From Hymenobacter fodinae (GTDB lineage Bacteria > Bacteroidota > Bacteroidia > Cytophagales > Hymenobacteraceae), in assembly GCF_004745825.1 (NCBI RefSeq), contig NZ_SRLA01000006.1:248001-312000 (forward strand): DNA of 64,000 nt, written 5' to 3'. Made by a program: the position numbers and the translations under genes. Below the pieces are notes generated by a model that saw only the letters and a program-made list of their open reading frames with translations, was not told the origin of the DNA and made no database searches. Shown here one piece after another: positions 25,603 through 35,488 of the stretch. The first letter of the stretch is position 1, and every line of letters starts with the position of its first letter.

Positions 25603-25813
25603 ATAAGCAGAAGGCCAGAGGCCATATATCGTGCGTAACGGGGGGAGTACAGTTCAGGTTCCGGGGAGTAGGGGACCGGAGCAACGGGTATAGCGCAAAT
25701 TTTAGTCCGTGCTTGCAGCTTCGGGCGGTTTTCTCCGTTCTTTGGCCACCCAATAGTGGCTGCCTTGGCGCTTCCTACTGCAACACCTCCTTTTCACTCC
25801 TTCCTTCAAAAAC

Positions 25814-27619
25814 ATGCTTCAACTCCGTACCCGCCTGTTCTCGGCGGCGGCTTTGGTGGCACTGCTCAGCCAGGCTAACGTGGCCGAAGCGGCATCGCCA
25901 ACCTTGCGCTACGTACTGTCTATGCCGGCGCCTCAAACGCACTATTTCGAGGTAGAGACCACGCTCAGTGGCTTCAACAAAGCCTACACCGACCTAAAAA
26001 TGCCCGTGTGGGCACCCGGATCTTACCTGGTGCGGGAGTTTGCCAAGAACGTAGAAGGCTTCCAGGCCACCGCGGGCAGCGAAAAACTACGGACCGAGAA
26101 GGTAAGCAAGAATACTTGGCGCGTGTACCATCCCAAGGGCAAAGACTTCAAGGTAAACTACCGGGTGTATGCCTTTGAGTTGAGCGTGCGCACCAGCTTT
26201 ATAGATGCGGCCCACGGCTACCTCAATGGCAGCAGTGTATTTATGTATCCCGCCGAAGCCAAGCAGTTAGGCAGCACCCTCGAAGTACGCCCCGCCCAGG
26301 GCTGGACGCAGGTAAGCACCAGCCTCAAGCCCGCTGGTGGTACCTTCACCTATACGTCCTCCAACTACGATGAGCTGGCCGACTCACCCATTGAAATCGG
26401 CAACCAGAAGATTTACACCTTCACGGCCAACGGTACGCCGCATACGGTAGCCATGTTCGGTGACCCGAAGGTAGATGAGGCCCGCCTCACCCGCGACATG
26501 CAGCGCGTGTGCGAGGAGGCACACCGCGTGGTAAACCGCAACCCCCTCGACCGGTACGTGTTCATTGTGCACAACATCGACCGGGGCACGGGTGGCCTAG
26601 AGCACCTATTCTCTACTACGCTGTCGGTGTCGCGCAATGCGTATTCCTCAGAGGCTGGTTGGAAGGGCTTCCTAGGCCTAGTGGCGCACGAGTACTTCCA
26701 CCTCTGGAATGTGAAGCGCATTCGGCCCATTGCCCTAGGGCCATTCGACTACGATAACGAGAACTACACGCATATGCTGTGGGTAAGTGAGGGTGGCACC
26801 GAGTACTTCTCCAACCTGATTGTGCAGCGCGCGGGCTTCCTCTCGCCCGACGAATACCTCGGTGACCTGAGCAACGGCATTAACCGCGTGGAGAATACGC
26901 CCGGCAACAAGCAGCAGTCGGCCGCCGAGTCGAGCTTCGATGCCTGGATCAAGTACTACCGCCCCAATGAGAACTCAGCCAATACCGGCATCAGCTACTA
27001 CGATAAGGGCGAAGTCATTGGGGCCGTGCTAGACCTGATGGTTATCAACGAAACCAAAGGCCAGAAACGTCTCGATGACGTGATGCGCTACCTCTACGAC
27101 CAGTACTACAAAAAGCTGGGGCGGGGCTTTACTGATGAGGAATACCAGGATGCCGTGGCTAAAGTAGCTGGCCGCCGCTTCGATGACTTCTTCCGTCGCT
27201 ACGTGTACGGCACCGAAACGCTGCCCTACGAAACGGCGCTGGGGTACGCTGGCCTGAAGCTGTCAGTGACTACGGCCGCCGCTACCGATGCGGCTCTGGG
27301 TGCTAGCATCAGCCCCGCGGGTGGAAAGCAAACGGTAGCCAGCGTGCTGCGCGACGGCAGTGCTTGGCAGGGTGGCCTAAGCGTAGGCGATGAAATATTG
27401 GCAGTGGATGGTGCGCGCGTCACCGACGACCCCAACAAACTGCTCGCTAACCGCGCTGTTGGCTCGCAGGTGAAGATGCTGGTGAACCGTGAGGGGCAGA
27501 TCAAGGAGATAAGCTTCCCGCTGCTGGCCTCCTCGGCCCGCCGCTACCGGATTGAGCGCCAGGCAAACCCCACTGCCGAACAACAAACCGTGTTCAATAA
27601 GTGGCTGCCAGTTCGCTAA
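25814..27619 (+). CDS. M61 glycyl aminopeptidase-like protein with PDZ domain
   Basis: A 601-residue exported zinc peptidase. The signal peptide ends AEA. An N-terminal beta domain (about residues 30-190) leads to the zinc site H292-E-Y-F-H in VAHEYFHLWNVKRIRP, followed by the glutamate in WVSEGGTEYF, the M61 hallmarks. The C-terminal 100 residues form a PDZ domain (LRDGSAWQGGLSVGDEILAV). M61 enzymes release N-terminal glycine and alanine. Monocistronic; followed by a very strong terminator. Confidence 0.93.
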   Translation: MLQLRTRLFSAAALVALLSQANVAEAASPTLRYVLSMPAPQTHYFEVETTLSGFNKAYTDLKMPVWAPGSYLVREFAKNVEGFQATAGSEKLRTEKVSKNTWRVYHPKGKDFKVNYRVYAFELSVRTSFIDAAHGYLNGSSVFMYPAEAKQLGSTLEVRPAQGWTQVSTSLKPAGGTFTYTSSNYDELADSPIEIGNQKIYTFTANGTPHTVAMFGDPKVDEARLTRDMQRVCEEAHRVVNRNPLDRYVFIVHNIDRGTGGLEHLFSTTLSVSRNAYSSEAGWKGFLGLVAHEYFHLWNVKRIRPIALGPFDYDNENYTHMLWVSEGGTEYFSNLIVQRAGFLSPDEYLGDLSNGINRVENTPGNKQQSAAESSFDAWIKYYRPNENSANTGISYYDKGEVIGAVLDLMVINETKGQKRLDDVMRYLYDQYYKKLGRGFTDEEYQDAVAKVAGRRFDDFFRRYVYGTETLPYETALGYAGLKLSVTTAAATDAALGASISPAGGKQTVASVLRDGSAWQGGLSVGDEILAVDGARVTDDPNKLLANRAVGSQVKMLVNREGQIKEISFPLLASSARRYRIERQANPTAEQQTVFNKWLPVR

Positions 27620-27627
27620 CCGAACAT

Positions 27628-27681
27628 ACTTCTAACAGAAAGGCCCGATGCAGCACTGCGTCGGGCCTTTCTGTTAGAAGT
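27628..27681. terminator. Bidirectional terminator
   Basis: A 21-bp perfect stem (ACTTCTAACAGAAAGGCC...) with a 12-base loop between the convergent M61 and S8 genes. Confidence 0.88.
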
Positions 27682-27775
27682 TAATGGCTGTAAAATGACG
27701 AGTACTGGTTGGCCTAGCCGGCAGTGCTTCTACGGCAAGATGAGTAAGAAAGGCTCTTAGTCAACCTGTTGTTCT

Positions 27776-29353
27776 CTATTGGGGTAAGGCTCCGAGTGCA
27801 GTCGCAACATTCACGCGGCCCCAGCCGAAAGTGCTGCTGCGGGCCGTGCGGTTGCTGCTGGCGGCTACCAGCCGGCTCATGAGCTGGGTGCGAGTATCGG
27901 CGGGGTAACGGGCCCAAACCAGGGCCGCGATGCCGGCCATGCTGCTGGTGGCCACGGACGAACCCCCCACGGTGCTGGGAGCGTCGCCGCTCATGGCCAG
28001 GGTCAGAGGCCTACGGTCAAGGGCAGTGCGCTGCATCACTACTGTAAACTCAACGTCGCTGCCCACGTGGCACTCATCGCAGCGGGTACGTAGGTCGTCT
28101 TTCATGCCTGTGACGGCAACGGCTTCGGGCAGGGAGGCCGGAAATACTACTCCGGCCCAGCCGGCTGTCCAGTCAAAGGAAGTACCTGCGGCGCAGAGAA
28201 TCAGCTTGCCCTTACCATAGGCGTACCGGATGGCATCGGTGAGTTGCGACGAGCTAGTGAGGCGGCCCATACTCATGCTGATAATGCGTACATCGGGGCG
28301 GTTACCAGCCAGCACGAAAGCATTGGCAACGCCCTGCACCTCGCGGCTGGCATCTAGCAATACATCTTCGGCGGCCCGGACGGTAATCAGGTTACTGTTG
28401 TAGGCCACTCCCACGGCAGCGCCATCGGTACCGCGCGGGGCGGCGCAGGCTCCGGCCATGCTGGTGCCGTGCCCGCAGCCGTCGTTAGGCGTTTCTGCCT
28501 CGCCGTAGGGAATGCCAAAAAGTGAGTTGCGCGGCAGGGTAACCAGCCGCTCAATGCTGCGGCCACTACTTTGGCCCTGGTTGAAGGCAGCGCCGAGATT
28601 TTCCTGCGCATCTGAGGAGCCGGTATCAATGATGAGCACTTTTATCCCTTGCCCCGAGCTCTGACTCCAGCCCGCCCGGATACCGTGGTACTGGTCCTGC
28701 TGATTCCAGGACGATTTGCTCCCGTCGGGCAGAACAGTGTAGTCGGAGCCTTCCATAAGCCCTGCGGTGGCGGTGTTGTTGCCGCAGCCGCTACTGCTAA
28801 GTGAGGAAACCGCGCGGTTGGCAGCCCCGGCAGCGGGGCGGTTGGGCTCATACCCCATGGGCTCGGCGTAGCGCACCAGCCCAGAGCGGCGCAAGGCCTG
28901 CACGGTACTCAATTCCCGCACATGCACCGTCAGCACGGGAAGGCTGTTTTCCTCAAAAAGAGTGAGTTGGTCGAGGGTAAGCGTAGGATTGGTCTGGCGT
29001 TCCTGGCCTAGAATCAGCTGAAGCACTTGCTCACGGGCCTGCTGCCACTGCGGCAGCTGACGGGCATCGGCGGGGAGGGCACTGGTGGCCGCGAAGCCGA
29101 CTGGCTGGTAGCCAACTGAAAGCACGTAATCAGAACGGGTGAGGGCACTCCAGACGGTGTGAGCTGAGGCCTCGTTCCAGTTAAACTGACCCGTTGCGCG
29201 CAGGCGTTGCATAATCTGCTCATCAAGCTGCTGCACAGTCAGGGCGGTGGTAGGGTCGGCGTCGGGTTGGGGAAGTGCCTGCTCGGTTTCGTGCTGGCAC
29301 GCGGCCAACGCCAAGGCCAGCATGGTGGCCAGGGGCAGAGTAATGGTACGCAT
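27776..29353 (-). CDS. Subtilisin-like (S8) serine peptidase, lipoprotein
   Basis: A 525-residue serine endopeptidase with a lipoprotein signal (lipobox ALAAC), so tethered to a membrane. The catalytic triad is visible: Asp in LIIDTGSSD, His in GCGHGTSMAG, Ser in GGSSVATSSMAG, the last in the same context as the family's GTSMA. About 200 residues precede the domain and include an inhibitor-like propeptide region. It is transcribed in the same direction as kup, behind a terminator. Confidence 0.9.
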   Translation of the reverse strand: MRTITLPLATMLALALAACQHETEQALPQPDADPTTALTVQQLDEQIMQRLRATGQFNWNEASAHTVWSALTRSDYVLSVGYQPVGFAATSALPADARQLPQWQQAREQVLQLILGQERQTNPTLTLDQLTLFEENSLPVLTVHVRELSTVQALRRSGLVRYAEPMGYEPNRPAAGAANRAVSSLSSSGCGNNTATAGLMEGSDYTVLPDGSKSSWNQQDQYHGIRAGWSQSSGQGIKVLIIDTGSSDAQENLGAAFNQGQSSGRSIERLVTLPRNSLFGIPYGEAETPNDGCGHGTSMAGACAAPRGTDGAAVGVAYNSNLITVRAAEDVLLDASREVQGVANAFVLAGNRPDVRIISMSMGRLTSSSQLTDAIRYAYGKGKLILCAAGTSFDWTAGWAGVVFPASLPEAVAVTGMKDDLRTRCDECHVGSDVEFTVVMQRTALDRRPLTLAMSGDAPSTVGGSSVATSSMAGIAALVWARYPADTRTQLMSRLVAASSNRTARSSTFGWGRVNVATALGALPQ

Positions 29354-29561
29354 ACGTGGTGGGGTTTTGGTTGGTGGGAGCTTAGTATACTTAAGGACAA
29401 GAAAATCAGCGACAAAGGCAAGGGCAGGCTTGGCCCTCGCGCATAGAGGGTTTCTGCGTATTACAGTCCGTCATCCTAAAACAAACCCGCTCACTCCAGG
29501 CTAGTGGCCTAGCGCCTCCTATAGTGAAACACCATCATCAGTTGCCATACCCCAGACAATG

Positions 29562-29599
29562 AAAAAGGCTCCTTTACCAGCTAGGTAAAGGAGCCTTTT
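29562..29599 (-). terminator. Terminator of kup
   Basis: AAAAAGGCTCCTTTACC pairs with GGTAAAGGAGCCTTTT across 5 bases, 19 bases beyond the kup stop. Confidence 0.9.
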
Positions 29600-29617
29600 G
29601 ACAGGACTAGATAAACG

Positions 29618-31570
29618 TTATTGAATCCGTTTCAGGGCTACTTCCCTAACGGGGGTAATAACGAGCGGCACTTTCTCCACCTTAACTGAGCTGGTATCGA
29701 GGCCAAAATACTTGTCTTCGGAAGCAATGAACTGCTTGATGTAGAAGTAGGCCTGCATCACCAACTTTTCCATGAGCGGGAACTCGTTCTCGACCGACAG
29801 GAACTTCTCCAGCACTACGAAGCGGAAGTCGCCGGTAACGTGCTGCTTGCTCAATGACTCGTAGCGGGAGGTGATATCTACTTCTTTGTTGCGCACCAGA
29901 TCTTCTACCACTTTGCGGAAGTAGAGGTTGATGCGCTGCTCTACCCGGAAGCCCAAGCGGAAGGTGATGCGGAACACGTCGTCGGGGGCCAGTTCCGTTA
30001 CCTTATACTCCATGGTATACGGTTCATCGGTGGTGTCAACGTGCACAAACCAATAGATGTCGGCTCGCTTAGGACGTTTTTGGAAGATGGAGTAGATGAT
30101 CTTCGACTCAATCTCCGTCGCCCGTTCTGCTGAGCTCATAAACACCAGGTGGGTGGCGTACTTTGAAACCGTGTCGTCGTCGGAGAGCTGCTTGAGCGCC
30201 TCCATGTAGGGCTCAATTTTCACAAACTCCGTGAGGCGGCGCTTGATGTAGTAGGCCCGCAGCCACACGTACATTACGCCCATGAGGGTGGCGCCAATAG
30301 CCAGCGACACCCAGCCACCGTGCGGAAACTTGATCAGGTTAGCCACCAGGAAAGAACCCTCGATGGCTCCGTATACTAGCACAAACAGGGCAATAGCCAC
30401 CATAGGCACGCGTCTGGAACGCAGCCACATGGTCAGCAGGAGGGTGGTCATGAGCATGGTAAGTGTAATGGCCAAACCGTAGGCCGCTTCCATGTTTTCC
30501 GACTTCTGGAAGTAGAGCACCACCCCAATACAGCCCGCCAGCAGCAGTCGGTTCATGCTGGGCACGTAGAGCTGGCCCTTCACATCGGTGGGGTAGTTGA
30601 GCTTCACCTTAGGCCACATGTTCAGCCGAATGGCCTCGGCTACCAGCGTGAAGGAACCCGTGATGAGAGCCTGGGAGGCGATAATGGCCGCAATGGTAGC
30701 CACGCCAATACCGATGAGCAGGAACCACTCGGGCATGAGTTCATAAAACGGATTTTTCTTGCCCAGCATCTCGCCTTCGTGGGTAATCAGCCATGCTCCC
30801 TGGCCCATGTAGTTGAGCAGCAGGGCCGTTTTCACAAACACCCAGCTAATTCGGATGTTGCCCTTGCCGCAGTGGCCTAGGTCGGAGTACAGGGCTTCGG
30901 CACCAGTCGTGCACAGGAACACTGCCCCCAATAGCCAGAAGCCTCCTGGGTAATGCACTAGCAGGTCGTAGGCATAATAAGGATTGAGAGCCTTCAGAAT
31001 CTGCGGGTGCTCGGCAATCCAGACGCCGCCCAAAACACCAAGCATCGTGAACCAGATCAGCATGATCGGGCCGAAAGCTTTACCTACAATCTGAGTGCCG
31101 AAGCTCTGCAACAGAAACAGTACCAGTAGAATACCGATGACAATCGGCACCGTCGGGATGTGCGGGTACACAGCTTCTAGGCCTTCAATAGCCGAAGAAA
31201 CCGAGATGGGCGGGGTAATAACCCCGTCGGCCAGCAGAGCTGAGCCCCCAATAATAGCCGGAATGGTCAGCCATGCGGCCCGCCGCCGCACCAGTGCGTA
31301 GAGCGAGAAAATGCCACCTTCCCCGTTGTTATCGGCGTTGAGGGTCAGCAGTACATACTTGATGGTCGTCTGGAGGGTAAGCGTCCAGAAAACGCAGGAA
31401 ATACCACCGTACACCAAATGTGAGTCAATTTGCCCCGGGGTTACTGACTGCGACTGGATGATGGACTTCATCACGTAGAGCGGGGAAGTGCCAATATCCC
31501 CGTAAATGATACCGAGTGCAATTAGCAAGCCGGCCGTTGATACGGCGGTGTGCTGATGTTTTGCGTCCAT
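29618..31570 (-). CDS. kup: KUP-family potassium uptake protein
   Basis: A 650-residue inner-membrane K+/H+ symporter. The N-terminal 430 residues carry about 12 membrane helices, with the family's start ALGIIYGDIGTSPLYV and the KUP signature NADNNGEGGIFSLYALVRR. The C-terminal 220 residues are the soluble regulatory domain. Length and motifs are complete. It has its own terminator, and the upstream gene on the strand starts 115 bases away, so it is probably transcribed alone. Confidence 0.95.
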   Translation of the reverse strand: MDAKHQHTAVSTAGLLIALGIIYGDIGTSPLYVMKSIIQSQSVTPGQIDSHLVYGGISCVFWTLTLQTTIKYVLLTLNADNNGEGGIFSLYALVRRRAAWLTIPAIIGGSALLADGVITPPISVSSAIEGLEAVYPHIPTVPIVIGILLVLFLLQSFGTQIVGKAFGPIMLIWFTMLGVLGGVWIAEHPQILKALNPYYAYDLLVHYPGGFWLLGAVFLCTTGAEALYSDLGHCGKGNIRISWVFVKTALLLNYMGQGAWLITHEGEMLGKKNPFYELMPEWFLLIGIGVATIAAIIASQALITGSFTLVAEAIRLNMWPKVKLNYPTDVKGQLYVPSMNRLLLAGCIGVVLYFQKSENMEAAYGLAITLTMLMTTLLLTMWLRSRRVPMVAIALFVLVYGAIEGSFLVANLIKFPHGGWVSLAIGATLMGVMYVWLRAYYIKRRLTEFVKIEPYMEALKQLSDDDTVSKYATHLVFMSSAERATEIESKIIYSIFQKRPKRADIYWFVHVDTTDEPYTMEYKVTELAPDDVFRITFRLGFRVEQRINLYFRKVVEDLVRNKEVDITSRYESLSKQHVTGDFRFVVLEKFLSVENEFPLMEKLVMQAYFYIKQFIASEDKYFGLDTSSVKVEKVPLVITPVREVALKRIQ

Positions 31571-31684
31571 GTGAGGGGTAGAAGTAAAATAATGCTAGGT
31601 AGAAAGCGGCGCCAAAGGTAGGGCTTGCAACAATAGCAGCTGCCGGCAGGCCTACGCAATACAGCGGAAAAAGTGCGAAGCGGC

Positions 31685-32344
31685 CTAGAAATGTTCTGGG
31701 GGTTCTGGGGCGTTTGCCCGGGCAGCCTGGCTGGCGTTCCAAGACATGTGCAGCCAGTACTCAGCGGCCGCGGCGGCTTCATCGTGGCGCTGCCGAATGC
31801 GGCGGTTGGACTCGGCGGCCAGCTGCTGCCAGCCCCGCGCCGGCCCCGACAAGGCAAAGTAAGCCGCCTCCTGGCCCGGCCGGTGCAGGCGCCAGCGGTT
31901 AGCGCCCCGGGTGCCAAAGGCCAGCAAGAGCGCTCCCAGAGCCATGCCCATGGCCGCCGGAATTGTGCGAAGCCAGTTCTGCAGAAACCCCAGCATGAAT
32001 CCGGCCAGCGTGAAGCCCCCCAGCAAAAACCACAGTAGCCACCGTACCGGTTGTACGTCTACGCCTTCCAGCTCCCGCCACCCAAACACCTGGCCATTGA
32101 TTTCCAGGGCCTCGTTGGTCAGGGCCATCCGGCCGTCTTCGCTGCGCACCACGGTAAATACCATCGGCGGGGGTGGGGGCAGTAGCTGAAATGCGGTACT
32201 CTGGCTTCCGGCGAGTGGCCTAGAGGTGTCCTCTTCAGCCCCGGATAGGATAGGCACTTGCTCTCCGGGGGTTGGTTGAGCAGGGGAGGTATTTTCCGAA
32301 GGATCCTCGACTGGGCCGGGAGAAGAAGGGGGTGGGACAGACAT
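31685..32344 (-). CDS. Hypothetical membrane protein, Pro-rich N-terminus
   Basis: A 219-residue protein. The start at 32344 (MSVPPPSSPG) is preferred over one nine codons upstream, which lies in a terminator stem. About 60 residues of Pro/Ser/Glu-rich disorder precede a beta-stranded part (VRSEDGRMALTNEALEINGQ, PH-like) and two hydrophobic helices (WLLWFLLGGFTLAGFMLGFL and MGMALGALLLAFG). The C-terminus is soluble. The layout resembles a membrane-anchored PH-like sensor, but no family was recognised. Confidence 0.6.
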   Translation of the reverse strand: MSVPPPSSPGPVEDPSENTSPAQPTPGEQVPILSGAEEDTSRPLAGSQSTAFQLLPPPPPMVFTVVRSEDGRMALTNEALEINGQVFGWRELEGVDVQPVRWLLWFLLGGFTLAGFMLGFLQNWLRTIPAAMGMALGALLLAFGTRGANRWRLHRPGQEAAYFALSGPARGWQQLAAESNRRIRQRHDEAAAAAEYWLHMSWNASQAARANAPEPPEHF

Positions 32345-32352
32345 ACGAAAAG

Positions 32353-32413
32353 AAGCCCCGCTGCCCGGCAACGTCAGCCTCAGAAGGGCGACTATACCAG
32401 ATAGCGGGGCTTT
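32353..32413 (-). terminator. Hairpin terminator of the FKBP gene
   Basis: AAGCCCCGCT pairs with AGCGGGGCTTT with a 40-base loop, between the FKBP stop and the next gene on the strand. Confidence 0.6.
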
Positions 32414-32426
32414 AAGTAAGGGTAGC

Positions 32427-33053
32427 TTAGTTGTTGACTTTCAGCAACTCAACGTCGAAGATAAGAGCCGTGTCAGGTCCAATGTCGCGACCAGCACCCC
32501 GGCGTCCGTAGGCCAGGTCCGAGGGAATGTAGAGGCGCCACTTAGAGCCTTCGGGCATCAGCTGGAGGGCTTCTGTCCAGCCGGCAATTACTTGGTTTAC
32601 ACCAAACGTAGCGGGCTGACCGCGCTGGTACGAGCTGTCGAACACGTTACCATTGATGAGCGTGCCGTGGTAGTGCGTGGTTACCGACGAGCTAGGGCCG
32701 GGCTTCTTGCCAGTACCTTCCGTCAGGACTTCGTACTGTAGGCCACTAGGCAGCGTCTGCACACCCGGTTTGTTCTTGTTTTCGGCGAGGAATGCTTCGC
32801 CTTCGGCTTTGTTGTTCATGGAGTTGGAGTCTTGAGATTCATCTTCCTGGCCAATGCCCATTTGCTCCTGCAACTGCTGCATGGCAGTTTGCATTTGCTC
32901 GGGGGTGAGGCGGCTAGGCTCGCCACCAAGAGCTTCTTTCATGCTCTGGGCAAACGTATCAACATCAATGTCGAGCCCTTGTTGCGCGAAGTTGCGGGCC
33001 ATGTCGCGCCCAATGATGTAGCTGATCTGCTCTTTCAGGCTGGTCAGGTTCAT
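32427..33053 (-). CDS. FKBP-type peptidyl-prolyl isomerase
   Basis: A 208-residue FkpA/Mip-like isomerase. The start at 33053 (MNLTSLKEQISYIIGRDMAR) is the natural one: the N-terminal helical domain with YIIGRDMARN begins at once, and upstream codons lack sense. The helices (EQMQTAMQQLQEQMG) mediate dimerisation in this class. The FKBP domain begins LPSGLQYEVL and contains GTLINGNVFDSS, VIAGWTEALQLMPEG and the ending ALIFDVELL. No signal peptide is seen, so a cytoplasmic location is likely, unlike the usual periplasmic FkpA. Confidence 0.92.
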   Translation of the reverse strand: MNLTSLKEQISYIIGRDMARNFAQQGLDIDVDTFAQSMKEALGGEPSRLTPEQMQTAMQQLQEQMGIGQEDESQDSNSMNNKAEGEAFLAENKNKPGVQTLPSGLQYEVLTEGTGKKPGPSSSVTTHYHGTLINGNVFDSSYQRGQPATFGVNQVIAGWTEALQLMPEGSKWRLYIPSDLAYGRRGAGRDIGPDTALIFDVELLKVNN

Positions 33054-33388
33054 AAACCATGTACTATGCCACGCGGTAGGCAACCCAGGCGCCACGTGGC
33101 CCGAGCCTGCCGCACCGGCAGCGGTGAGAGATACCGGCATCCCGCGCGGGCTGCCGAACTGTGAAGTACAGGAAACTACCGGGAATGGATGCGGTTTTTT
33201 TGAGGCCAAGCGGCTAACCTCCTGAGGCTGAAACCCGGATTATTCCTTCAGCTTGCCGTAATCGGGCAAAAACTGCCGAACAGGGGCTCTGATAGCCAAA
33301 AAACTATACCCTCCGCGAGGGCTGAAAGCGCTGTCGGCTCTCTAGTAGAAGGCTGGCAACCGCGCTTGCGGAAGGGCCTAAACGCAAC

Positions 33389-33414
33389 GAACTCCGCCGG
33401 GAGGGGCGGAGTTC
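33389..33414 (-). terminator. Short hairpin, probable terminator
   Basis: GAACTCCGCC/GGCGGAGTTC with a 6-base loop, 26 bases beyond the stop of the 45-residue gene. Confidence 0.55.
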
Positions 33415-33440
33415 AAATATTACCTGGAAGAAGACACCAC

Positions 33441-33578
33441 TTAGCAGAAGTGCAGCTCTTCCTCGTCGCGTAGGTCAAAAAATAGATTCATGTCGCGTAC
33501 CTGAGCAGCCAGATAGCGCAATGACCCTAGGCCTCCCAGAACAAGTAGAGAAGAAACGGCAGCAGTGCTCTTTTTCAT
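33441..33578 (-). CDS. Small membrane peptide, 45 residues
   Basis: ATG at 33578 down to TAA at 33441. Reads MKKSTAAVSS, a hydrophobic run LLVLGGLGSLRYLAAQ, then VRDMNLFFDLRDEEELHFC. It starts like a signal or anchor, and the tail is acidic and ends in cysteine. It is supported by a good -7 box upstream (CAAAGATA at 33619-33626, the complement of TATCTTTG) and by a hairpin downstream. The promoter and terminator framing makes it a real gene. Family not recognised; too short to infer a role. Confidence 0.65.
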   Translation of the reverse strand: MKKSTAAVSSLLVLGGLGSLRYLAAQVRDMNLFFDLRDEEELHFC

Positions 33579-34015
33579 TGTGCGTTTGGTATGTTAATGT
33601 AATTCAGATTATTGACTGCAAAGATACAGCGCAAAAGTTAAGAAAGTGTTATGCAAGCATCATTTATTTATGAGAACTGCTCAACAATTCTTTAGCTGAT
33701 CGAGCTTCTCGCATGAGTTAGCAACCGCTAGTAAACGAAGCATGTGGCTAAAGGTTGCGAAGGGTAGCAGAGATTGAGTTATCGGCATTGTATGCTAAGG
33801 GGTTAAAGTTGGTAATCACTTGATGGAGCCCATCGCTGAGCAGTGGCCTAGTGGGGCCTATTTGTGGTACTAGGGCCATTGCTTCTATATTTGCTTTTGC
33901 ATACGGTGATGGATTTCCACCGCGAACCGCCAGCCGCTTCGGCGCTGCGCTGATGATTCCTACTGAACGGCGGCCCACACAGGGCTGCTGCTTGCTTCAT
34001 CGTATAGTTCGCCTT
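33579..34015. other. Divergent intergenic stretch
   Basis: The AT-rich part next to the small gene carries its TATCTTTG box. The part near the ClC gene is GC-richer and open in the ClC frame, but that extension reads as random sequence; the ClC start is placed at 34016. No other element was recognised. Confidence 0.4.
33619..33626 (-). promoter_or_regulatory. Bacteroidota -7 box of the 45-residue gene
   Basis: CAAAGATA reads TATCTTTG on the minus strand, an exact TAnnTTTG, 41 bases before the ATG. A clear -33 TTTG at the usual spacing was not found. Confidence 0.55.
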
Positions 34016-35311
34016 ATGCCACTCCGCCCTGCCTCTACTTCCTTCTGGTTTTCGAATCTGCGCGCCCTTAACCTACCGGCCACCCTGTATTTTGTGGGAC
34101 GCTGGCTGGTGCTCAGCCTGCTGGTAGGAGCGTTGGCTGGTTCGGCGTCGGCCTTATTTCTGGTTTCCCTGGATTGGGTGACAAACTACCGGGAGCTGCA
34201 CGAATGGATCATTGTCCTGCTGCCGCTTGCCGGGCTGGTGGTTGGGCTGGCCTACCACTATTTTGGGGATAGGGTAGTACGCGGCAACAACCTGGTGCTG
34301 GACGAAATACATGCACCCCGCCTGCATATTCCGTTGCGGCTGGTGCCCTTGGTACTGGGCGGCACCCTTATCACCCACCTGTTTGGAGGCTCGGCGGGCC
34401 GCGAGGGTACCGCCGTACAAATGGGCGGGGCCCTGGCCGATCAGCTTACCCGGCTCTTCAGACTGCGCCCCCGCGACCGGCGTCTACTGCTGATTGCGGG
34501 CATGAGTGCCGGCTTCGCTTCCGTATTTGGCACGCCGCTGGCCGGGGCCGTGTTTGGCTTGGAAGTGTTCTTGCTAGGTACCATTCGCTACGATGCCGTA
34601 CTACCTGCCTTCCTGGCCGCCGTCAGCGCCGACGTGGTAACGCGGGCCTGGGGCGTAGGCCACACCCACTATCCACAGCTGGCCGCGCTGCCGCTTACGC
34701 CCCTAGGATTAGGCTGCACGTTGCTGGCGGGAGCATTGTTTGGGCTGACGGCTCGCAGCTTCGCCACCCTTACCCACTGGATTAGCCAGCAGTTTGCGCG
34801 GGTGGACTACGCGCCGTTGCGGCCCGTGCTGGGCGGTGCGCTAGTGGTAGCGGCCATGTGGGCCCTGGGCACCACCCGCTACAGTGGCCTAGGCGTGCCC
34901 GTCATTGTCGAGGCCTGCCAGGTGCCATTGCCGCCCACCGATTTTATTCTCAAGCTGGTGTTGACGGCCCTCACCCTGGGGTGTGGTTTTAAGGGGGGCG
35001 AGGTAACTCCGCTATTTTTCATCGGCGCCACACTGGGTAGTGCGTTATCGGGGGTATTACCGCTGCCGGTGGCCCTGCTGGCAGCTATGGGATTTGTGGC
35101 CGTGTTTGCGGGAGCGGCCAATACGCCCCTGGCCTGCATGCTCATGGGCCTGGAGCTGTTTGGCCTGCAAGGGGGAGTATATCTGGCCCTAGCCTGCGTG
35201 GTGGCCTACCTGTTTTCCGGTCATCGGGGGATCTACTCGGCGCAGATAATTGGGCAGCCCAAGCACCTGCGTCTGGGCCGCGACCAGGGAAAGCGCCTCG
35301 GTGAACTATAG
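34016..35311 (+). CDS. ClC-family chloride channel or H+/Cl- antiporter
   Basis: A 431-residue inner-membrane protein with about 11-12 hydrophobic segments. The ATG at 34016 gives MPLRPASTSF followed by the first helix; the frame extends upstream without coding character. Signatures: GGSAGREGTAVQMGG, which contains the gating glutamate E130 of GREG, and GFKGGEVTPLFFIGATLG. The glutamate that marks proton-coupled transporters is present, but the second proton-relay glutamate cannot be located by eye. No CBS domains. It lies ahead of copA with 177 bases between, so it is probably a separate transcript. Confidence 0.9.
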   Translation: MPLRPASTSFWFSNLRALNLPATLYFVGRWLVLSLLVGALAGSASALFLVSLDWVTNYRELHEWIIVLLPLAGLVVGLAYHYFGDRVVRGNNLVLDEIHAPRLHIPLRLVPLVLGGTLITHLFGGSAGREGTAVQMGGALADQLTRLFRLRPRDRRLLLIAGMSAGFASVFGTPLAGAVFGLEVFLLGTIRYDAVLPAFLAAVSADVVTRAWGVGHTHYPQLAALPLTPLGLGCTLLAGALFGLTARSFATLTHWISQQFARVDYAPLRPVLGGALVVAAMWALGTTRYSGLGVPVIVEACQVPLPPTDFILKLVLTALTLGCGFKGGEVTPLFFIGATLGSALSGVLPLPVALLAAMGFVAVFAGAANTPLACMLMGLELFGLQGGVYLALACVVAYLFSGHRGIYSAQIIGQPKHLRLGRDQGKRLGEL

Positions 35312-35488
35312 AAACCCTAGGTAGGAAAGTGAGCTGTTTGGCTAGGCCACTCTATGCGGCAAGAATGCCTGTGCGGGCACCAGTCGGAATTCTATAATGT
35401 TTCTCCAGAATCCCGTACGGCCAACTGTCTCGGTTGGCTGTTGATTTGTGCAGTGGGAAGGCACATCCTTTCCGCTTGAGGCCTAGAT

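Noticed and set aside
35312..35488. Metal-responsive operator or riboswitch ahead of copA
   Set aside because: Only a short GCCAAC/GTTGGC hairpin was found; no recognised CsoR- or CueR-type site and no riboswitch core.
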